Both the position numbers and the translations under genes were made by a program. From Sphingomonas glacialis (lineage in GTDB: Bacteria; Pseudomonadota; Alphaproteobacteria; Sphingomonadales; Sphingomonadaceae): a stretch of 64,000 nt of DNA. Within the stretch, counting starts at the first letter, position 1, and each line of letters opens with the position of its first letter. Where the stretch lies: positions 124,001 to 188,000 of the forward strand of contig NZ_RCZC01000001.1 in the NCBI RefSeq assembly GCF_006439055.1, in the 5' to 3' direction. The notes beneath the pieces are model-generated. The model was not told where the DNA came from. It worked only from the letters and a program-made list of their open reading frames with translations, and did no database searches. Shown piece after piece: positions 37,613 to 45,886 of the stretch.

Positions 37613-40153
37613 ATGACGCTGCCGATCCTCGCTGTCCTGCCCGCTCTGCTCGCGACGTTGCGCGACACCAGCAACGCGGTGCTCGTCGCACCGCCCGGCG
37701 CGGGCAAGACGACCGCGGTCGCCCCTGCCCTGCTCGACCAGGCGTGGTGCAGCGGCGAGATCCTGCTGCTCTCCCCGCGCCGCCTCGCCGCGCGGGCAGC
37801 AGCCGAGCGGATGGCGGCGACCGCCGGCGAACCGGTCGGGCGCACTTACGGCTATGCCACACGGATGGATTCGAAACGCTCGGCGGCGACGCGCGTCACC
37901 GTCGTGACCGAGGGCATTTTCGTCGCGCGCATCCAGCACGATCCCGAACTCGCGGGCGTGTCGGCGGTGCTATTCGACGAGGTGCACGAGCGCAGCCTCG
38001 ACAGCGATTTCGGGCTCGCGCTCGCGCTCGATGCGCAGGCCGGGCTGCGGCCCGATCTGCGGCTGCTCGCGATGTCGGCAACGCTCGACGGCACGCGCTT
38101 TTCGGGGCTGATGGACGGCGCGCCGGTGATCGAGAGCGCCGGGCGGATGCACCCGCTGACGCTGCGCCATCTCGGGCGCGCGGCCGAGGCGCGGATCGAG
38201 GATTCGGTCGCCGCCGCGGTGCGGCTCGCCTTGCGCGAGGAGAGCGGCGGGATCCTCGCGTTTCTGCCGGGCGTCGCCGAAATCGAGCGGACTGCCGAGC
38301 GGCTCGACGGGCTCGGCGAGGGCATCGTGCTCCATAAGCTGCATGGCAGCCTCGACCCGAGCGCCCAACGCGCGGCGATTGCGCCTGACGGCGCGGGGCG
38401 GCGCAAGATCGTGCTCGCGACCTCGATCGCCGAGACCAGCCTGACGCTCGACGGCATAGCGGTGGTGGTCGATTCGGGACTCGCGCGCCGTCCGCGCTAC
38501 GATCGCGCGGCGGGGATGACGCGGCTCGTCACCGAACGCGCGAGCCAGGCGGCAGTGACCCAGCGCGCCGGACGTGCCGCGCGCCAGACCCCGGGGGTCG
38601 CGTATCGGCTGTGGGAGGAGGCTGCGACCGCCGGGCTCCCGCGCTTCGATCCGCCCGAGATCCTCGAGGCCGATCTGTCCGCCCTGACGCTCGACTGCGC
38701 GCTGTGGGGCGTCGCCGATCCGCGGCAGTTGCGCTGGCTCGACGCGCCGCCCGAGGCCGCGGTGCAGGAAGCCCGCGCGCGACTGTCGGCGCTCGACGCG
38801 CTCGACGAGGATGGCCGCCCGACGCCGCACGGCCAGGCGATCGCACGGCTGCCGCTCGCACCGCGGCTCGGGCATATGCTGGTGCGCGCCGGGGGGCTCG
38901 GGCTGGCCGACGTGGCGGCCGAGGTGGCGGTGCTGCTCGGCGAGCGCGGGCTTGGCGGGAGCGATGTCGACCTCGAGACACGGCGCCGCCGCTGGCGCAG
39001 CGAACGTGGGCCACGGGCTGAGGCCGGGCGGAAATTGGCGAAGCGTTGGGCCACACTCTCTCCCTCTCCCCTCCGGGGAGAGGGTCGGGGAGAGGGGGAC
39101 GCCCGCCCCAAACCGAGCGCTCGCGGCAGCGTTCCCCTCTCCCCGGCCCTCTCCCCTGAAGGGGAGAGGGAGACGGCTGTCGCCATCGCCCTCGCCTTCC
39201 CCGACCGAATCGCGCGCCGCCGCGACAGCTCGGGCGAAACCTGGGCGTCGGTCGGCGGACGCGGCTTCAAGCTCGATCCGACAACCAGCCTCGCGCGCGA
39301 GGAATGGCTCGCCGTCGCCGAGATGCAGGGCATGGCGTCGGGCGCGCGGATCCTGTCGGCCGCCGCGTTCGACCTCGCGACGATCGAGTCGCTGTTCGGC
39401 GACCGGATCGCGACGCATCGCACGGTCAGCTTCGACCCCGCGACCGGCGGCATCCGCGCATTGCGGGAGCGCCGCCTGGGATCGCTGCGACTGTCGAGCG
39501 GCCCCGATGCGAACGCCGACCCCGAGGCGATCGCCGCTGCGCTCCTCCAAGGCATCCACGCAACCGGCCTCGCACGCCTGCCGTGGAGCGACGCCGCGCT
39601 CGCGCTGCGCCACCGCGCCGCCTTCGCGCAGGAGCATGGCGGCGCCGAACTCGCGCTCGACGATGCAGCCCTGCTCGAGCGTGCCGACGAATGGCTCGCC
39701 CCGCTGCTCGCCGGAAAGCGCCGCCTCGACGCGATCGACCCCGGCGCGCTGACCGAAGCCTTGCGCACGCTCATCGGCTGGGACGCGTTGAAGACGATCG
39801 ACCGCCTCGCCCCAACGCACTTCACCAGCCCGGCGGGATCGAGCCATCCGATCGACTATGACGCCGAGGGCGGCCCACGCGTCGACTTGCGCCCGCAGAC
39901 GCTGTTCGGGCTCGCGACGCATCCGATGATCGCGGGCGGGCGCGTCGCGCTGGTGCTGAGCCTCACCTCGCCCGGCGGGCGGCCGATCCAGACGACGCGC
40001 GACCTGCCCGGCTTCTGGGCCGGAAGCTGGTCGGCCGTCGCCAAGGAAATGCGCGGCCGCTACCCGCGCCACCCCTGGCCCGACGACCCCGCCGCAGCCT
40101 CTGCGACACTGCGCACGAAAAACGCAGATGCGCGGCGCCAAGAAGCACGATAA
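37613..40153 (+). CDS. hrpB: HrpB-type ATP-dependent RNA helicase, with in-frame palindromic insertion
   Basis: About 846 residues from ATG 37613. Walker A APPGAGKTT and DEVHERS (DEAH-like box) identify an SF2 helicase; SATLDGTRFS, LATSIAETSLTLDGI and QRAGRAARQTPGVAYRLW are motifs III, V and VI. The HrpB C-terminal domain (PRVDLRPQTLFGLATHP, GRVALVLSLTSPGGRPIQTT, DLPGFWAGSWSAVAKEMRGRYPRHPWPDDP) is present. Residues about 482-521 (TLSPSPLRGEGRGEG...SPALSPEGERE) are translated from a type S palindrome inserted between KLAKRWA and AVAIALAFPDRIARRR, a region that is normally contiguous. The role is uncertain in the family; E. coli hrpB is non-essential. Confidence 0.93.
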   Translation: MTLPILAVLPALLATLRDTSNAVLVAPPGAGKTTAVAPALLDQAWCSGEILLLSPRRLAARAAAERMAATAGEPVGRTYGYATRMDSKRSAATRVTVVTEGIFVARIQHDPELAGVSAVLFDEVHERSLDSDFGLALALDAQAGLRPDLRLLAMSATLDGTRFSGLMDGAPVIESAGRMHPLTLRHLGRAAEARIEDSVAAAVRLALREESGGILAFLPGVAEIERTAERLDGLGEGIVLHKLHGSLDPSAQRAAIAPDGAGRRKIVLATSIAETSLTLDGIAVVVDSGLARRPRYDRAAGMTRLVTERASQAAVTQRAGRAARQTPGVAYRLWEEAATAGLPRFDPPEILEADLSALTLDCALWGVADPRQLRWLDAPPEAAVQEARARLSALDALDEDGRPTPHGQAIARLPLAPRLGHMLVRAGGLGLADVAAEVAVLLGERGLGGSDVDLETRRRRWRSERGPRAEAGRKLAKRWATLSPSPLRGEGRGEGDARPKPSARGSVPLSPALSPEGERETAVAIALAFPDRIARRRDSSGETWASVGGRGFKLDPTTSLAREEWLAVAEMQGMASGARILSAAAFDLATIESLFGDRIATHRTVSFDPATGGIRALRERRLGSLRLSSGPDANADPEAIAAALLQGIHATGLARLPWSDAALALRHRAAFAQEHGGAELALDDAALLERADEWLAPLLAGKRRLDAIDPGALTEALRTLIGWDALKTIDRLAPTHFTSPAGSSHPIDYDAEGGPRVDLRPQTLFGLATHPMIAGGRVALVLSLTSPGGRPIQTTRDLPGFWAGSWSAVAKEMRGRYPRHPWPDDPAAASATLRTKNADARRQEAR
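39058..39173. repeat. Palindromic element, type S, copy 6 (inside hrpB)
   Basis: Left hairpin CCTCTCCCC-TC-CGGGGAGAGG and right hairpin CCTCTCCCC-TGAA-GGGGAGAGG are joined by complementary G-rich and C-rich linkers, the same architecture as the intergenic copies. It is read through in the hrpB frame without a stop. Confidence 0.88.
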
Positions 40154-40162
40154 GGAGACCCC

Positions 40163-40444
40163 ATGTCGATCGCCCGAATCTATCAGCGCCCCAAGAACGC
40201 CATGTCGTCGGGCCGTGCCCGCACCACCAGCTGGGTGCTCGATTTCGCCCCCGCAGAGGCCAAGCAGCCCGACCCGCTCACCGGCTGGGCCGGCTCGGGC
40301 GATACGCGCGACCAGGTGCGGCTGAGCTTCCCGACGCAGGAAGCCGCGATCGCTTATGCCGAGCGCGAGGGCCTCGCCTTCACCGTCGTGCCCGCGCCGA
40401 CCCGCACGCTCAAGCTGCAGAGCTACGCCGACAATTTTCGCTGA
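40163..40444 (+). CDS. NDUFS4-like ETC complex I subunit family protein
   Basis: 93 residues. SIARIYQRPKNAMSSGRARTTSWVLDF and PLTGWAGSGDTRDQVRLSFPTQEAAIAYAEREGL are the conserved pattern of the mitochondrial NDUFS4 (18-kDa) accessory subunit and its alphaproteobacterial homologues, found only in alphaproteobacterial-type complex I. Strong ribosome site AAGGAGACCCC. It lies away from the nuo operon, as is usual. It could be co-transcribed with hrpB (9-nt gap). Confidence 0.93.
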   Translation: MSIARIYQRPKNAMSSGRARTTSWVLDFAPAEAKQPDPLTGWAGSGDTRDQVRLSFPTQEAAIAYAEREGLAFTVVPAPTRTLKLQSYADNFR

Positions 40445-40521
40445 TTGCGGTCGGTCCGCACAGCTGTACCGTAGCGTAGCGCTCCGTCGCCACGGCTGCG
40501 ATGCAGCCGCTGCGTCGCGGA

Positions 40522-41034
40522 TCAGCCCGTCAGAATTCCGCCGCTGAGCAACAGCAGCATCTTCACGTCGATCGCGACACCCTCGCTGCGCTTGGCGGCG
40601 ACGAACGCGGCGATCTCGCCGAGCGGAACGCGGTGCACGGTGATGTTTTCACCGTCAACACCGCCGCCGGCGCTCACCTTGGTCAGCCCTGTCGCGCGGA
40701 CGAGCGTAAAGCCTTCGGACACCATCCCCGGCGACGAATGGAAGAAGCCGATCGATTCGATCTCGGCCGCGGCATAACCGGTTTCTTCCTCCAACTCGCG
40801 CGCAGCGGAGGTGTGGATGCTCTCGCCCTCGGTTTCATCGCCGACCAGGCCAGCCGGCAATTCGAGACAGCGCCGCCCGAGCGGCACGCGATATTGCTCG
40901 ACCAGGATCACCGCACCATCGTCGATCGCCAGGATGACCGCGGCGCCGATCCCGCGGGCCCGCGCGACATATTCCCAGGTTCCGTCTTTGATGACCTTGA
41001 TGAACTTGCCGTCCCACACCGTCTCTGCGGTCAT
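40522..41034 (-). CDS. Nudix hydrolase, ADP-ribose-pyrophosphatase type
   Basis: 170 residues. The Nudix box GLVGDETEGESIHTSAARELEEETGY is preceded by LVEQYRVPLGRRCLELPAG, the ADPRase substrate region. It probably hydrolyses ADP-ribose or related nucleotide sugars. Its ATG overlaps the TGA of the upstream TPM gene (ATGA), so it is the last gene of the lemA-TPM-TPM-Nudix operon. Confidence 0.93.
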   Translation of the reverse strand: MTAETVWDGKFIKVIKDGTWEYVARARGIGAAVILAIDDGAVILVEQYRVPLGRRCLELPAGLVGDETEGESIHTSAARELEEETGYAAAEIESIGFFHSSPGMVSEGFTLVRATGLTKVSAGGGVDGENITVHRVPLGEIAAFVAAKRSEGVAIDVKMLLLLSGGILTG

Positions 41035-41714
41035 ACTTCGATCAGCCTGTCGGGAAGTTCGTTGCGGTCGTCGGCGGTCTTGGGGAAGGTTTCCGAGAGG
41101 ATCACGCCGATCTGCTCGACCGCCGCAGCCATGCCCGCGGCGGGTCGCCCGGCGCGCGATTCGGCGACCAAAGCCGCCATCGCCGCGCCCCAGCGTTCGG
41201 CCGGGACCGCACGGTGGATCGCTTCATCGGCGACGATTTCCGCCATGCGCTCGTCACGCGAGAGATACAGCAGGATGCCGACGCGTGCCGCGGTACGCCG
41301 CTCGGCGCCGACCTTGAAATATTGGATCGCACGACGCCGCACGCGCCGCGCGCGCGTCGCCTTCGGCACCAAGGCGATCCGCCACGCCGCATTGCCCAGC
41401 GCATAGCGGACGATCAGGAAGACGATCGCCTCGACCACGAGCAACGCCGACAGCAGCAGGCGCGGATCGGCCGGCGCATCCCACTCACCCGACAAACCCC
41501 CGAGCCAGCGCTCGATCGCCAGCGGGTCGATCGCGAACAGCGCGACGACGAGCAGCATCGCCGCCACCGCATAATGCAACGCGGCATCGCGATACTTATC
41601 CGAGCGTTCGCTGACGATCGTGACGATCTCGCCGTCGGTCCCCGCCTCGGCGGCCTTCACCGCGGCGAGGACGAGCGCATGGTCGTCCGCGGTCAGATGG
41701 GCAGTGCGCGGCAT
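41031..41714 (-). CDS. TPM-domain membrane protein (second of the pair)
   Basis: 227 residues from ATG 41714, which shares a base with the upstream TPM stop (TAATG). LTADDHALVLAAVKAAEAGTDGEIVTIVSERSDKY begins a TPM domain; two hydrophobic segments interrupt it (AVAAMLLVVALFAID and LLSALLVVEAIVFLIV), and the second half has RVGILLYLSRDERMAEIVADEAI. This topology with membrane segments inside the TPM domain is typical of the second TPM protein next to lemA. The function is not established. Confidence 0.88.
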   Translation of the reverse strand: MPRTAHLTADDHALVLAAVKAAEAGTDGEIVTIVSERSDKYRDAALHYAVAAMLLVVALFAIDPLAIERWLGGLSGEWDAPADPRLLLSALLVVEAIVFLIVRYALGNAAWRIALVPKATRARRVRRRAIQYFKVGAERRTAARVGILLYLSRDERMAEIVADEAIHRAVPAERWGAAMAALVAESRAGRPAAGMAAAVEQIGVILSETFPKTADDRNELPDRLIEV

Positions 41715-42580
41715 TACCAGTCTCCCGAGGCGCCACCGCCCCCAAAGGATCCGCCGCCACCGCCGGTGAAGCCACCGCCGCCCCAACTCCCGTCGGAACC
41801 GCCGCCACCACCGCCGCCCCAGCCGGAGTCGCGGCGCGAGTCCCCGCCGCCTAGCCCGCCGAGCATCGCGCCCCACAGCACCGCAGATCCGACCCCGTCA
41901 TTATATTGCTGCCCGCCGCCGCGCCGGCGCAGGCTCGACAGGATGACGAAGCCGATCACGAGGCCCCAGAAGATCAGGCCGAACGGAATGCCGCCACCTT
42001 TCGCGCTGCTGCGCTTTTGCGTGGCATCGAACGAGGCTGCGGCTTTGTCGAGATTGGCCTTCTGCTCCTCGGGCGATGCGCGCAGTTGCGCGATCACGGC
42101 ATCGGTGCCCGCCTCCATAGCGCCGGGAATGTCGCTCGGCTGCTTCTTGAGCAGCGGCAGCATCTTCTCGCGGATCATCACGCCCGAAAAGGCGTCGGTC
42201 AGGAAGGGTTCGAGCCCATAGCCGACTTCGAGCCGCGGGCCGCGATGGCCGGCGGCCTCGTTCGGCGCGATCATCAGGATCGCGCCATTATTGACGTCCT
42301 TGAGCCCGACGCCCCAGGCACGCCCCAGCCCGACGCCATATTCGGACAGCTCGCGCCCCTGCAGATCGGGGATCGTCGCGACGACCAATTGTCGCTTGGT
42401 GTCCTTCTGCAGCGCCTCGAGCTTGGCCGTGAGATCGTCCTTGGTCGCCTCCGGCAATACATTGGCGGCATCGACCACCAGCCCGGTGAACTTCGGATAA
42501 GTCTGCGCTGCTGCGGGGACGAGCCCCAGCAGCAGCGCGACCAACGTCGCAAGCAAGGCCTGAATCAGGCGCATCGGCAT
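41714..42580 (-). CDS. TPM-domain protein with glycine-rich C terminus (YgcG family)
   Basis: 288 residues from ATG 42580. Signal peptide ALLATLVALLLGLVPAAAQ, then a periplasmic TPM domain (FTGLVVDAANVLPEATKDDLTAKLEALQ, VATIPDLQGRELSEYGVGLGRAWGVG), one membrane helix (GLIFWGLVIGFVILSSL) and a Gly/Ser-rich tail (GGGGGGGSDGSWGGGGF). It follows lemA by about 30 nt. LemA-TPM clusters are widespread, with no agreed function; links to membrane-complex repair have been suggested for homologues. Confidence 0.91.
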   Translation of the reverse strand: MPMRLIQALLATLVALLLGLVPAAAQTYPKFTGLVVDAANVLPEATKDDLTAKLEALQKDTKRQLVVATIPDLQGRELSEYGVGLGRAWGVGLKDVNNGAILMIAPNEAAGHRGPRLEVGYGLEPFLTDAFSGVMIREKMLPLLKKQPSDIPGAMEAGTDAVIAQLRASPEEQKANLDKAAASFDATQKRSSAKGGGIPFGLIFWGLVIGFVILSSLRRRGGGQQYNDGVGSAVLWGAMLGGLGGGDSRRDSGWGGGGGGGSDGSWGGGGFTGGGGGSFGGGGASGDW

Positions 42581-42613
42581 CAAATCGCCTTCGGGGCCTT
42601 CGGCCCGGTTATT

Positions 42614-43198
42614 TTAGTTGGTGTTGCCGAAATTGACCGCCGGTGCCTCTTCCGCGCCCGCGCTGGTCGCCTTGAACGGGACCAGCGGCTTCGCGCCGTA
42701 GAACACCTTCGCGCCGATCGCGTCGGGGAAGGTGCGGATCGTCGTGTTATACGATTGCACCGCGTCGTTATAATCGTGGCGCGCAGTCGAGATGCGGTTC
42801 TCGGTGCCCTCGAGCTGCGTCATCAGCGTGGCGTAATTGCCCTGCGACTTGAGCTCGGGATAGGCTTCCTGGAGGCGCTGGAGCGACATCGTCACACCGG
42901 CCTGCGCCTTCTCGTAGCTGGCGACCTTCGCCGGATCGCTAAGATCGGCACCCGACACCTTGACCTGCGACGCCGAGGCGCGTGCCTGGGTCACTTCGAC
43001 GAGGATCGACTTCTCCTGCGCGCCGGCGGCCTTCACCGTCGAGACGAGGTTGGGGATGAGATCGGCGCGGCGCTGATAGTAATTCTCGACATCGGCCCAT
43101 TTGGCCTTGGCATTCTCTTCCGCGGTCGGAACGCTGTTGAGCCCGCAGCCGGCCAAGGTGACGGCGCCGAGGAGAACGAGCGGAGTGCGGTACTTCAT
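42614..43198 (-). CDS. lemA: LemA family protein
   Basis: 194 residues. An N-terminal lipoprotein-like signal (LVLLGAVTLAGCGLNS) precedes the LemA helical domain: VENYYQRRADLIPNLVSTVKAAGAQEKSIL, LQEAYPELKSQGNYATLMTQLEGTENRIS, YNTTIRTFPDAIGAKVF. Many LemA proteins have a plain N-terminal helix; here the AGC lipobox suggests lipidation. First gene of the operon with two TPM genes and a Nudix gene. Confidence 0.95.
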   Translation of the reverse strand: MKYRTPLVLLGAVTLAGCGLNSVPTAEENAKAKWADVENYYQRRADLIPNLVSTVKAAGAQEKSILVEVTQARASASQVKVSGADLSDPAKVASYEKAQAGVTMSLQRLQEAYPELKSQGNYATLMTQLEGTENRISTARHDYNDAVQSYNTTIRTFPDAIGAKVFYGAKPLVPFKATSAGAEEAPAVNFGNTN

Positions 43199-43282
43199 GT
43201 CGTAGGGATCCCTTCAGATCTTGCGTCACCATGATAGCCGGGTACGGTGGCCTCGCGAAATGAAATCGGAAGGGCGCGTGTG

Positions 43283-43711
43283 ATGTTCAAGGAGTTCAAG
43301 GCATTCATCGCCCGGGGGAACGTGCTCGATCTCGCCGTTGCGGTGATCATCGGTACGGCGTTCGGCAAGATCGTGACCTCGCTGACCGACGACGTGATCA
43401 TGCCGATCATCGGCAAGATCTTCGGCGGACTCGATTTTTCGAGCTACTTCGTCGTGCTGGGGAAAGTGCCGCCGGCGCTCGCCGGATCGTCCGATTATGC
43501 CGCGCTGAAAAAGGCCGGCGTGCCGCTGTTCGGCTATGGCGCGTTCGTCACCGCGGCGGTGAACTTCCTGATCGTCGCGTTCATCATTTTCCTGATCGTG
43601 CGTGCGGTGAACCGGCTGATGCCCAAGGCGCCCGAGGTGATCGCCGAGCCGGTCGAGCCGACCGACGTCACGCTGCTGCGCGAGATTCGCGACGAGCTGC
43701 GCCGGCGGTGA
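43283..43711 (+). CDS. mscL: Large-conductance mechanosensitive channel
   Basis: 142 residues from ATG 43283; the open frame extends upstream to 43247 without conservation. FKEFKAFIARGNVLDLAVAVIIGTAFGKIVTSLTDDVIMPIIG is the N-terminal helix and pore-lining TM1; a second helix (VTAAVNFLIVAFIIFLIVRAVNRL) and a short C-terminal bundle (TDVTLLREIRDELRRR) follow. It forms homopentamers that open under osmotic downshock. Confidence 0.96.
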   Translation: MFKEFKAFIARGNVLDLAVAVIIGTAFGKIVTSLTDDVIMPIIGKIFGGLDFSSYFVVLGKVPPALAGSSDYAALKKAGVPLFGYGAFVTAAVNFLIVAFIIFLIVRAVNRLMPKAPEVIAEPVEPTDVTLLREIRDELRRR

Positions 43712-43720
43712 TGGCCGATA

Positions 43721-43823
43721 GCCCCTCCCCTTCAGGGGAGGGGTTGGGGTGGGGACGTCCAAGCACGGGCAGGTCTCGGTGAGACTCCGCCCCACCCCCA
43801 GCCCCTCCCCTGAAGGGGAGGGG
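43721..43823. repeat. Palindromic element, type S, copy 7
   Basis: Hairpins CCCCTCCCC-TTCA-GGGGAGGGG and CCCCTCCCC-TGAA-GGGGAGGGG flank complementary TTGGGGTGGGG and CCCCACCCCCA linkers. The spacer contains GTCTCGGTGAGAC, also present in the spacer of the 61.7-kb copy. Lies between the convergent mscL and Rrf2 genes. Confidence 0.9.
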
Positions 43824-43829
43824 AGCAAG

Positions 43830-44261
43830 TCAGGCCGCGACCAGTTCCTCGGCGGTCGCATCCGCCAAGCTGGTGCCATCCAAAATCCGCGCAGTCTCGT
43901 CGCGCACGCGCATCATCGCGTGGCGGATCGCGCAGGTCGCCTCGTCCTTGCAATCCTTGCACGAGCGGTACGCGGTACGGCTGACGCACGGCACCAGCGC
44001 AAGCGGCCCCTCGATCACACGGATGATCTCGCCGAGCGAAATCAAATGCGGCGGGCGCGACAGGCAGTAACCGCCCATCTTGCCGCGATGGCTGTGGAGG
44101 AACCCCGCCTCGCGCAGATCGGCGAGGATCAGCTCGAGAAACTTGCGCGGAACGTTCGCCTCGGCGGCGATGCGGTTCATCGGGATCGGGGGGCTTCCGG
44201 CGGGGGCTTCGGCCAGGAACATCATCGCGCGAAGCGCGTAGCGGGAACGTTGCGTCAACAT
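43830..44261 (-). CDS. Rrf2 family transcriptional regulator with cysteine cluster
   Basis: 143 residues from ATG 44261. The N-terminal winged HTH has SRYALRAMMFLAEA and IAAEANVPRKFLELILADLREAGFLHSHRGKMGGYCLSR. Three cysteines in the CKDCKDEATC segment, with an earlier Cys, match Fe-S-ligating members of the family (IscR, NsrR, RirA), so it probably senses Fe-S status, NO or redox. No isc/suf genes are adjacent. The sequence ahead of the start carries three tandem 24-bp repeats (44322-44393) that could be its or another regulator's sites. Confidence 0.93.
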   Translation of the reverse strand: MLTQRSRYALRAMMFLAEAPAGSPPIPMNRIAAEANVPRKFLELILADLREAGFLHSHRGKMGGYCLSRPPHLISLGEIIRVIEGPLALVPCVSRTAYRSCKDCKDEATCAIRHAMMRVRDETARILDGTSLADATAEELVAA

Positions 44262-44321
44262 GATACTATACCCCATGCACCCGATTTGTGGCGAGTGAAA
44301 GGCGGAAGGTGTCAAACCGGG

Positions 44322-44393
44322 CCTTTTCATCGCGTTGCGCGCGGCTCTTTTCACCGCTGCGCGACCGGCCCTTTTCATAGCGCTGTAACATGC
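44322..44393. repeat. Three tandem 24-bp direct repeats
   Basis: The heptamer CTTTTCA occurs at 44323, 44347 and 44371, exactly 24 nt apart, each followed by a diverged [T/C][C/A]GC core. The units start CCTTTTCATCGCG, TCTTTTCACCGCT and CCTTTTCATAGCG. They lie between the Rrf2 gene and ssrA. The 24-nt period (about 2.3 helical turns) and position suggest protein-binding sites, but this is inference. Confidence 0.65.
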
Positions 44394-44424
44394 CTATATC
44401 GTTCGTGCCGGGCTTGCCCGGCTA

Positions 44425-44772
44425 TGGTGATAAAGTGCGGCGTAGAATAGATGCAGCGGACCCGGGGGCAGTACCCGGCGACTCCACCACACCCCCTCTC
44501 TCCAGAGGGGTTATGACGGGGTCGAACTAGGATCGACGTGTATTGAAAGGCGCTGTTTTTGCCCAGGCTGAGTAACCTGTTCAAGGCTCATAACCACAAG
44601 TGCAAACGATAACCATGCACTCGCGATTGCTGCGTAACACTAAGGCCTAACGGTCTAAGTTACTAAGTTAAAAGCGCGGTCCGAGCCGCACCGGGCAACA
44701 GAAGCGGACACCGGCGGTCCGGGGGGCACCGAGCAACAGAAGCTCCCCACCTATCTCTTCGGCGAGTAGCGT
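44425..44772 (+). ncRNA. ssrA: tmRNA, circularly permuted two-piece form (ends approximate)
   Basis: The acceptor piece comes first: a T-arm CCGGG-GGCAGTA-CCCGG (44462-44478), acceptor strand CGACTCC (44479-44485), then ACCA (44486-44489). The intervening spacer (44490-44517) carries CCCCTC/GAGGGG and is removed in maturation. The coding piece starts GGGGTCG (44518-44524), which pairs with the acceptor strand over 7 bp including the G3-U70 wobble that specifies alanine. The tag reading frame 44602-44637 encodes ANDNHALAIAA and stop TAA. Pseudoknot repeats with GCAACAGAAGC at 44695 and 44733 follow. It rescues stalled ribosomes with SmpB. Outer ends are estimates. Confidence 0.95.
44602..44637 (+). 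other. ssrA: tmRNA proteolysis-tag reading frame
   Basis: Codons GCA AAC GAT AAC CAT ... GCG TAA encode the tag ANDNHALAIAA. The N-terminal AND and the LAIAA end are as in other alphaproteobacterial tags; the AA end is a ClpXP/ClpAP degron. Confidence 0.93.
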
Positions 44773-44782
44773 TCCGCGAAGC

Positions 44783-45877
44783 ATGGCCGACTCCGAAGAC
44801 GCCCCCCCGCCCCAACAGCGCAAGATCATCCATATCGACATGGATGCCTTCTATGCGTCGGTCGAACAGCGCGATGATCCGAGCTTGCGGGGCCGCCCCG
44901 TCGCGGTCGGCGGATCGCGGGCGCGCGGTGTCGTCGCGGCGGCGAGCTACGAGGCGCGGACCTTCGGCGTGCGTTCGGCGATGCCGTCGGTCACCGCGCT
45001 GCGGCGCTGCCCCGACCTCGTGTTCGTGCCGCCGCGCTTCGACGTCTATGGCGCGATCTCACAGCAGATCCGCGCGATCTTCGCCGATTATACCGACCAG
45101 ATCGAACCGCTCTCCCTCGACGAGGCGTATCTCGATGTGACCGAGGACCGGCACAATCTCGGCTCGGCCAAGGCGATCGCCGAGCAGATCCGCGCCCGGA
45201 TCAAGACCGAGACGCGGCTCACCGCCTCGGCGGGGGTGAGCTACAACAAGTTCATCGCCAAGCTCGCCTCGGACCAGAACAAGCCCGACGGCATCTGCGT
45301 CATCCCGCCCGCGCGCGGCGCGGCGTTCGTCGCGAGCCTGCCGGTCAAGCGCTTCCACGGCGTCGGTCCGGTGACCGCGACGCGCATGGCGGCGCTCGGG
45401 ATCGAGACCGGCGCCGATCTGCTCGAGCAGCCGCTCGCCTTCCTCCACGCGCATTTCGGCAGTTATGCCGACTATCTCTACGGCGCGGCGCGCGGGATCG
45501 ACCATCGCCCGGTGCGCAGCAACCGCGCGACCAAGTCGGTCGGCGCCGAGCGCACCTTCGAGAGCGATATCGCGTCCCCCGCCGACCTCCACGCCGCGCT
45601 CGACCGTGTCGCAGAGGCGGCGCTGGTGCGGATCGAGCGCCACGGCGTGCGCGGGCGGACGGTGACGCTCAAGCTGCGTTTCTCGGATTTCCGGACGATT
45701 ACGCGCGCGCGTTCGCTCAGTCGCGGCGCGTTCGACCGGGAGAGCTTCATCGCGGGCGGACGCGAGTTGCTCGATGCGCAGCTTCCCGTTCCGCTCGGGG
45801 TGCGGCTGCTGGGGCTGACGCTGTCGGGAATTCACGATGGCGAGGAAGCGACCGAGCAGGCGACGCTGCCATTGTGA
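44783..45877 (+). CDS. dinB: DNA polymerase IV
   Basis: 364 residues of Y-family polymerase. KIIHIDMDAFYASVEQRDDPSLRGRPVAVGG gives the first catalytic Asp and steric gate; SLDEAYLDVT has the other acidic residues; SAGVSYNKFIAKLASDQNKPDG and KRFHGVGPVTATRMAALGI (HhH) complete the core; a little-finger domain follows. No beta-clamp tail is obvious beyond the final TLPL. No GTTC-N7-GTTC SOS box is visible near its start; it begins 10 nt beyond the tmRNA end. Confidence 0.96.
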   Translation: MADSEDAPPPQQRKIIHIDMDAFYASVEQRDDPSLRGRPVAVGGSRARGVVAAASYEARTFGVRSAMPSVTALRRCPDLVFVPPRFDVYGAISQQIRAIFADYTDQIEPLSLDEAYLDVTEDRHNLGSAKAIAEQIRARIKTETRLTASAGVSYNKFIAKLASDQNKPDGICVIPPARGAAFVASLPVKRFHGVGPVTATRMAALGIETGADLLEQPLAFLHAHFGSYADYLYGAARGIDHRPVRSNRATKSVGAERTFESDIASPADLHAALDRVAEAALVRIERHGVRGRTVTLKLRFSDFRTITRARSLSRGAFDRESFIAGGRELLDAQLPVPLGVRLLGLTLSGIHDGEEATEQATLPL

Positions 45878-45886
45878 GCGACGGCG

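Noticed and set aside
36412..38337. 641-aa frame antisense to the CDF transporter, running into hrpB in another frame
   Set aside because: Covers two well-supported genes, starts inside the small membrane-protein gene and has no motif.
44490..44517. CCCCTC/GAGGGG hairpin as another type S repeat
   Set aside because: It is the intervening spacer of the permuted tmRNA and lacks the linkers.
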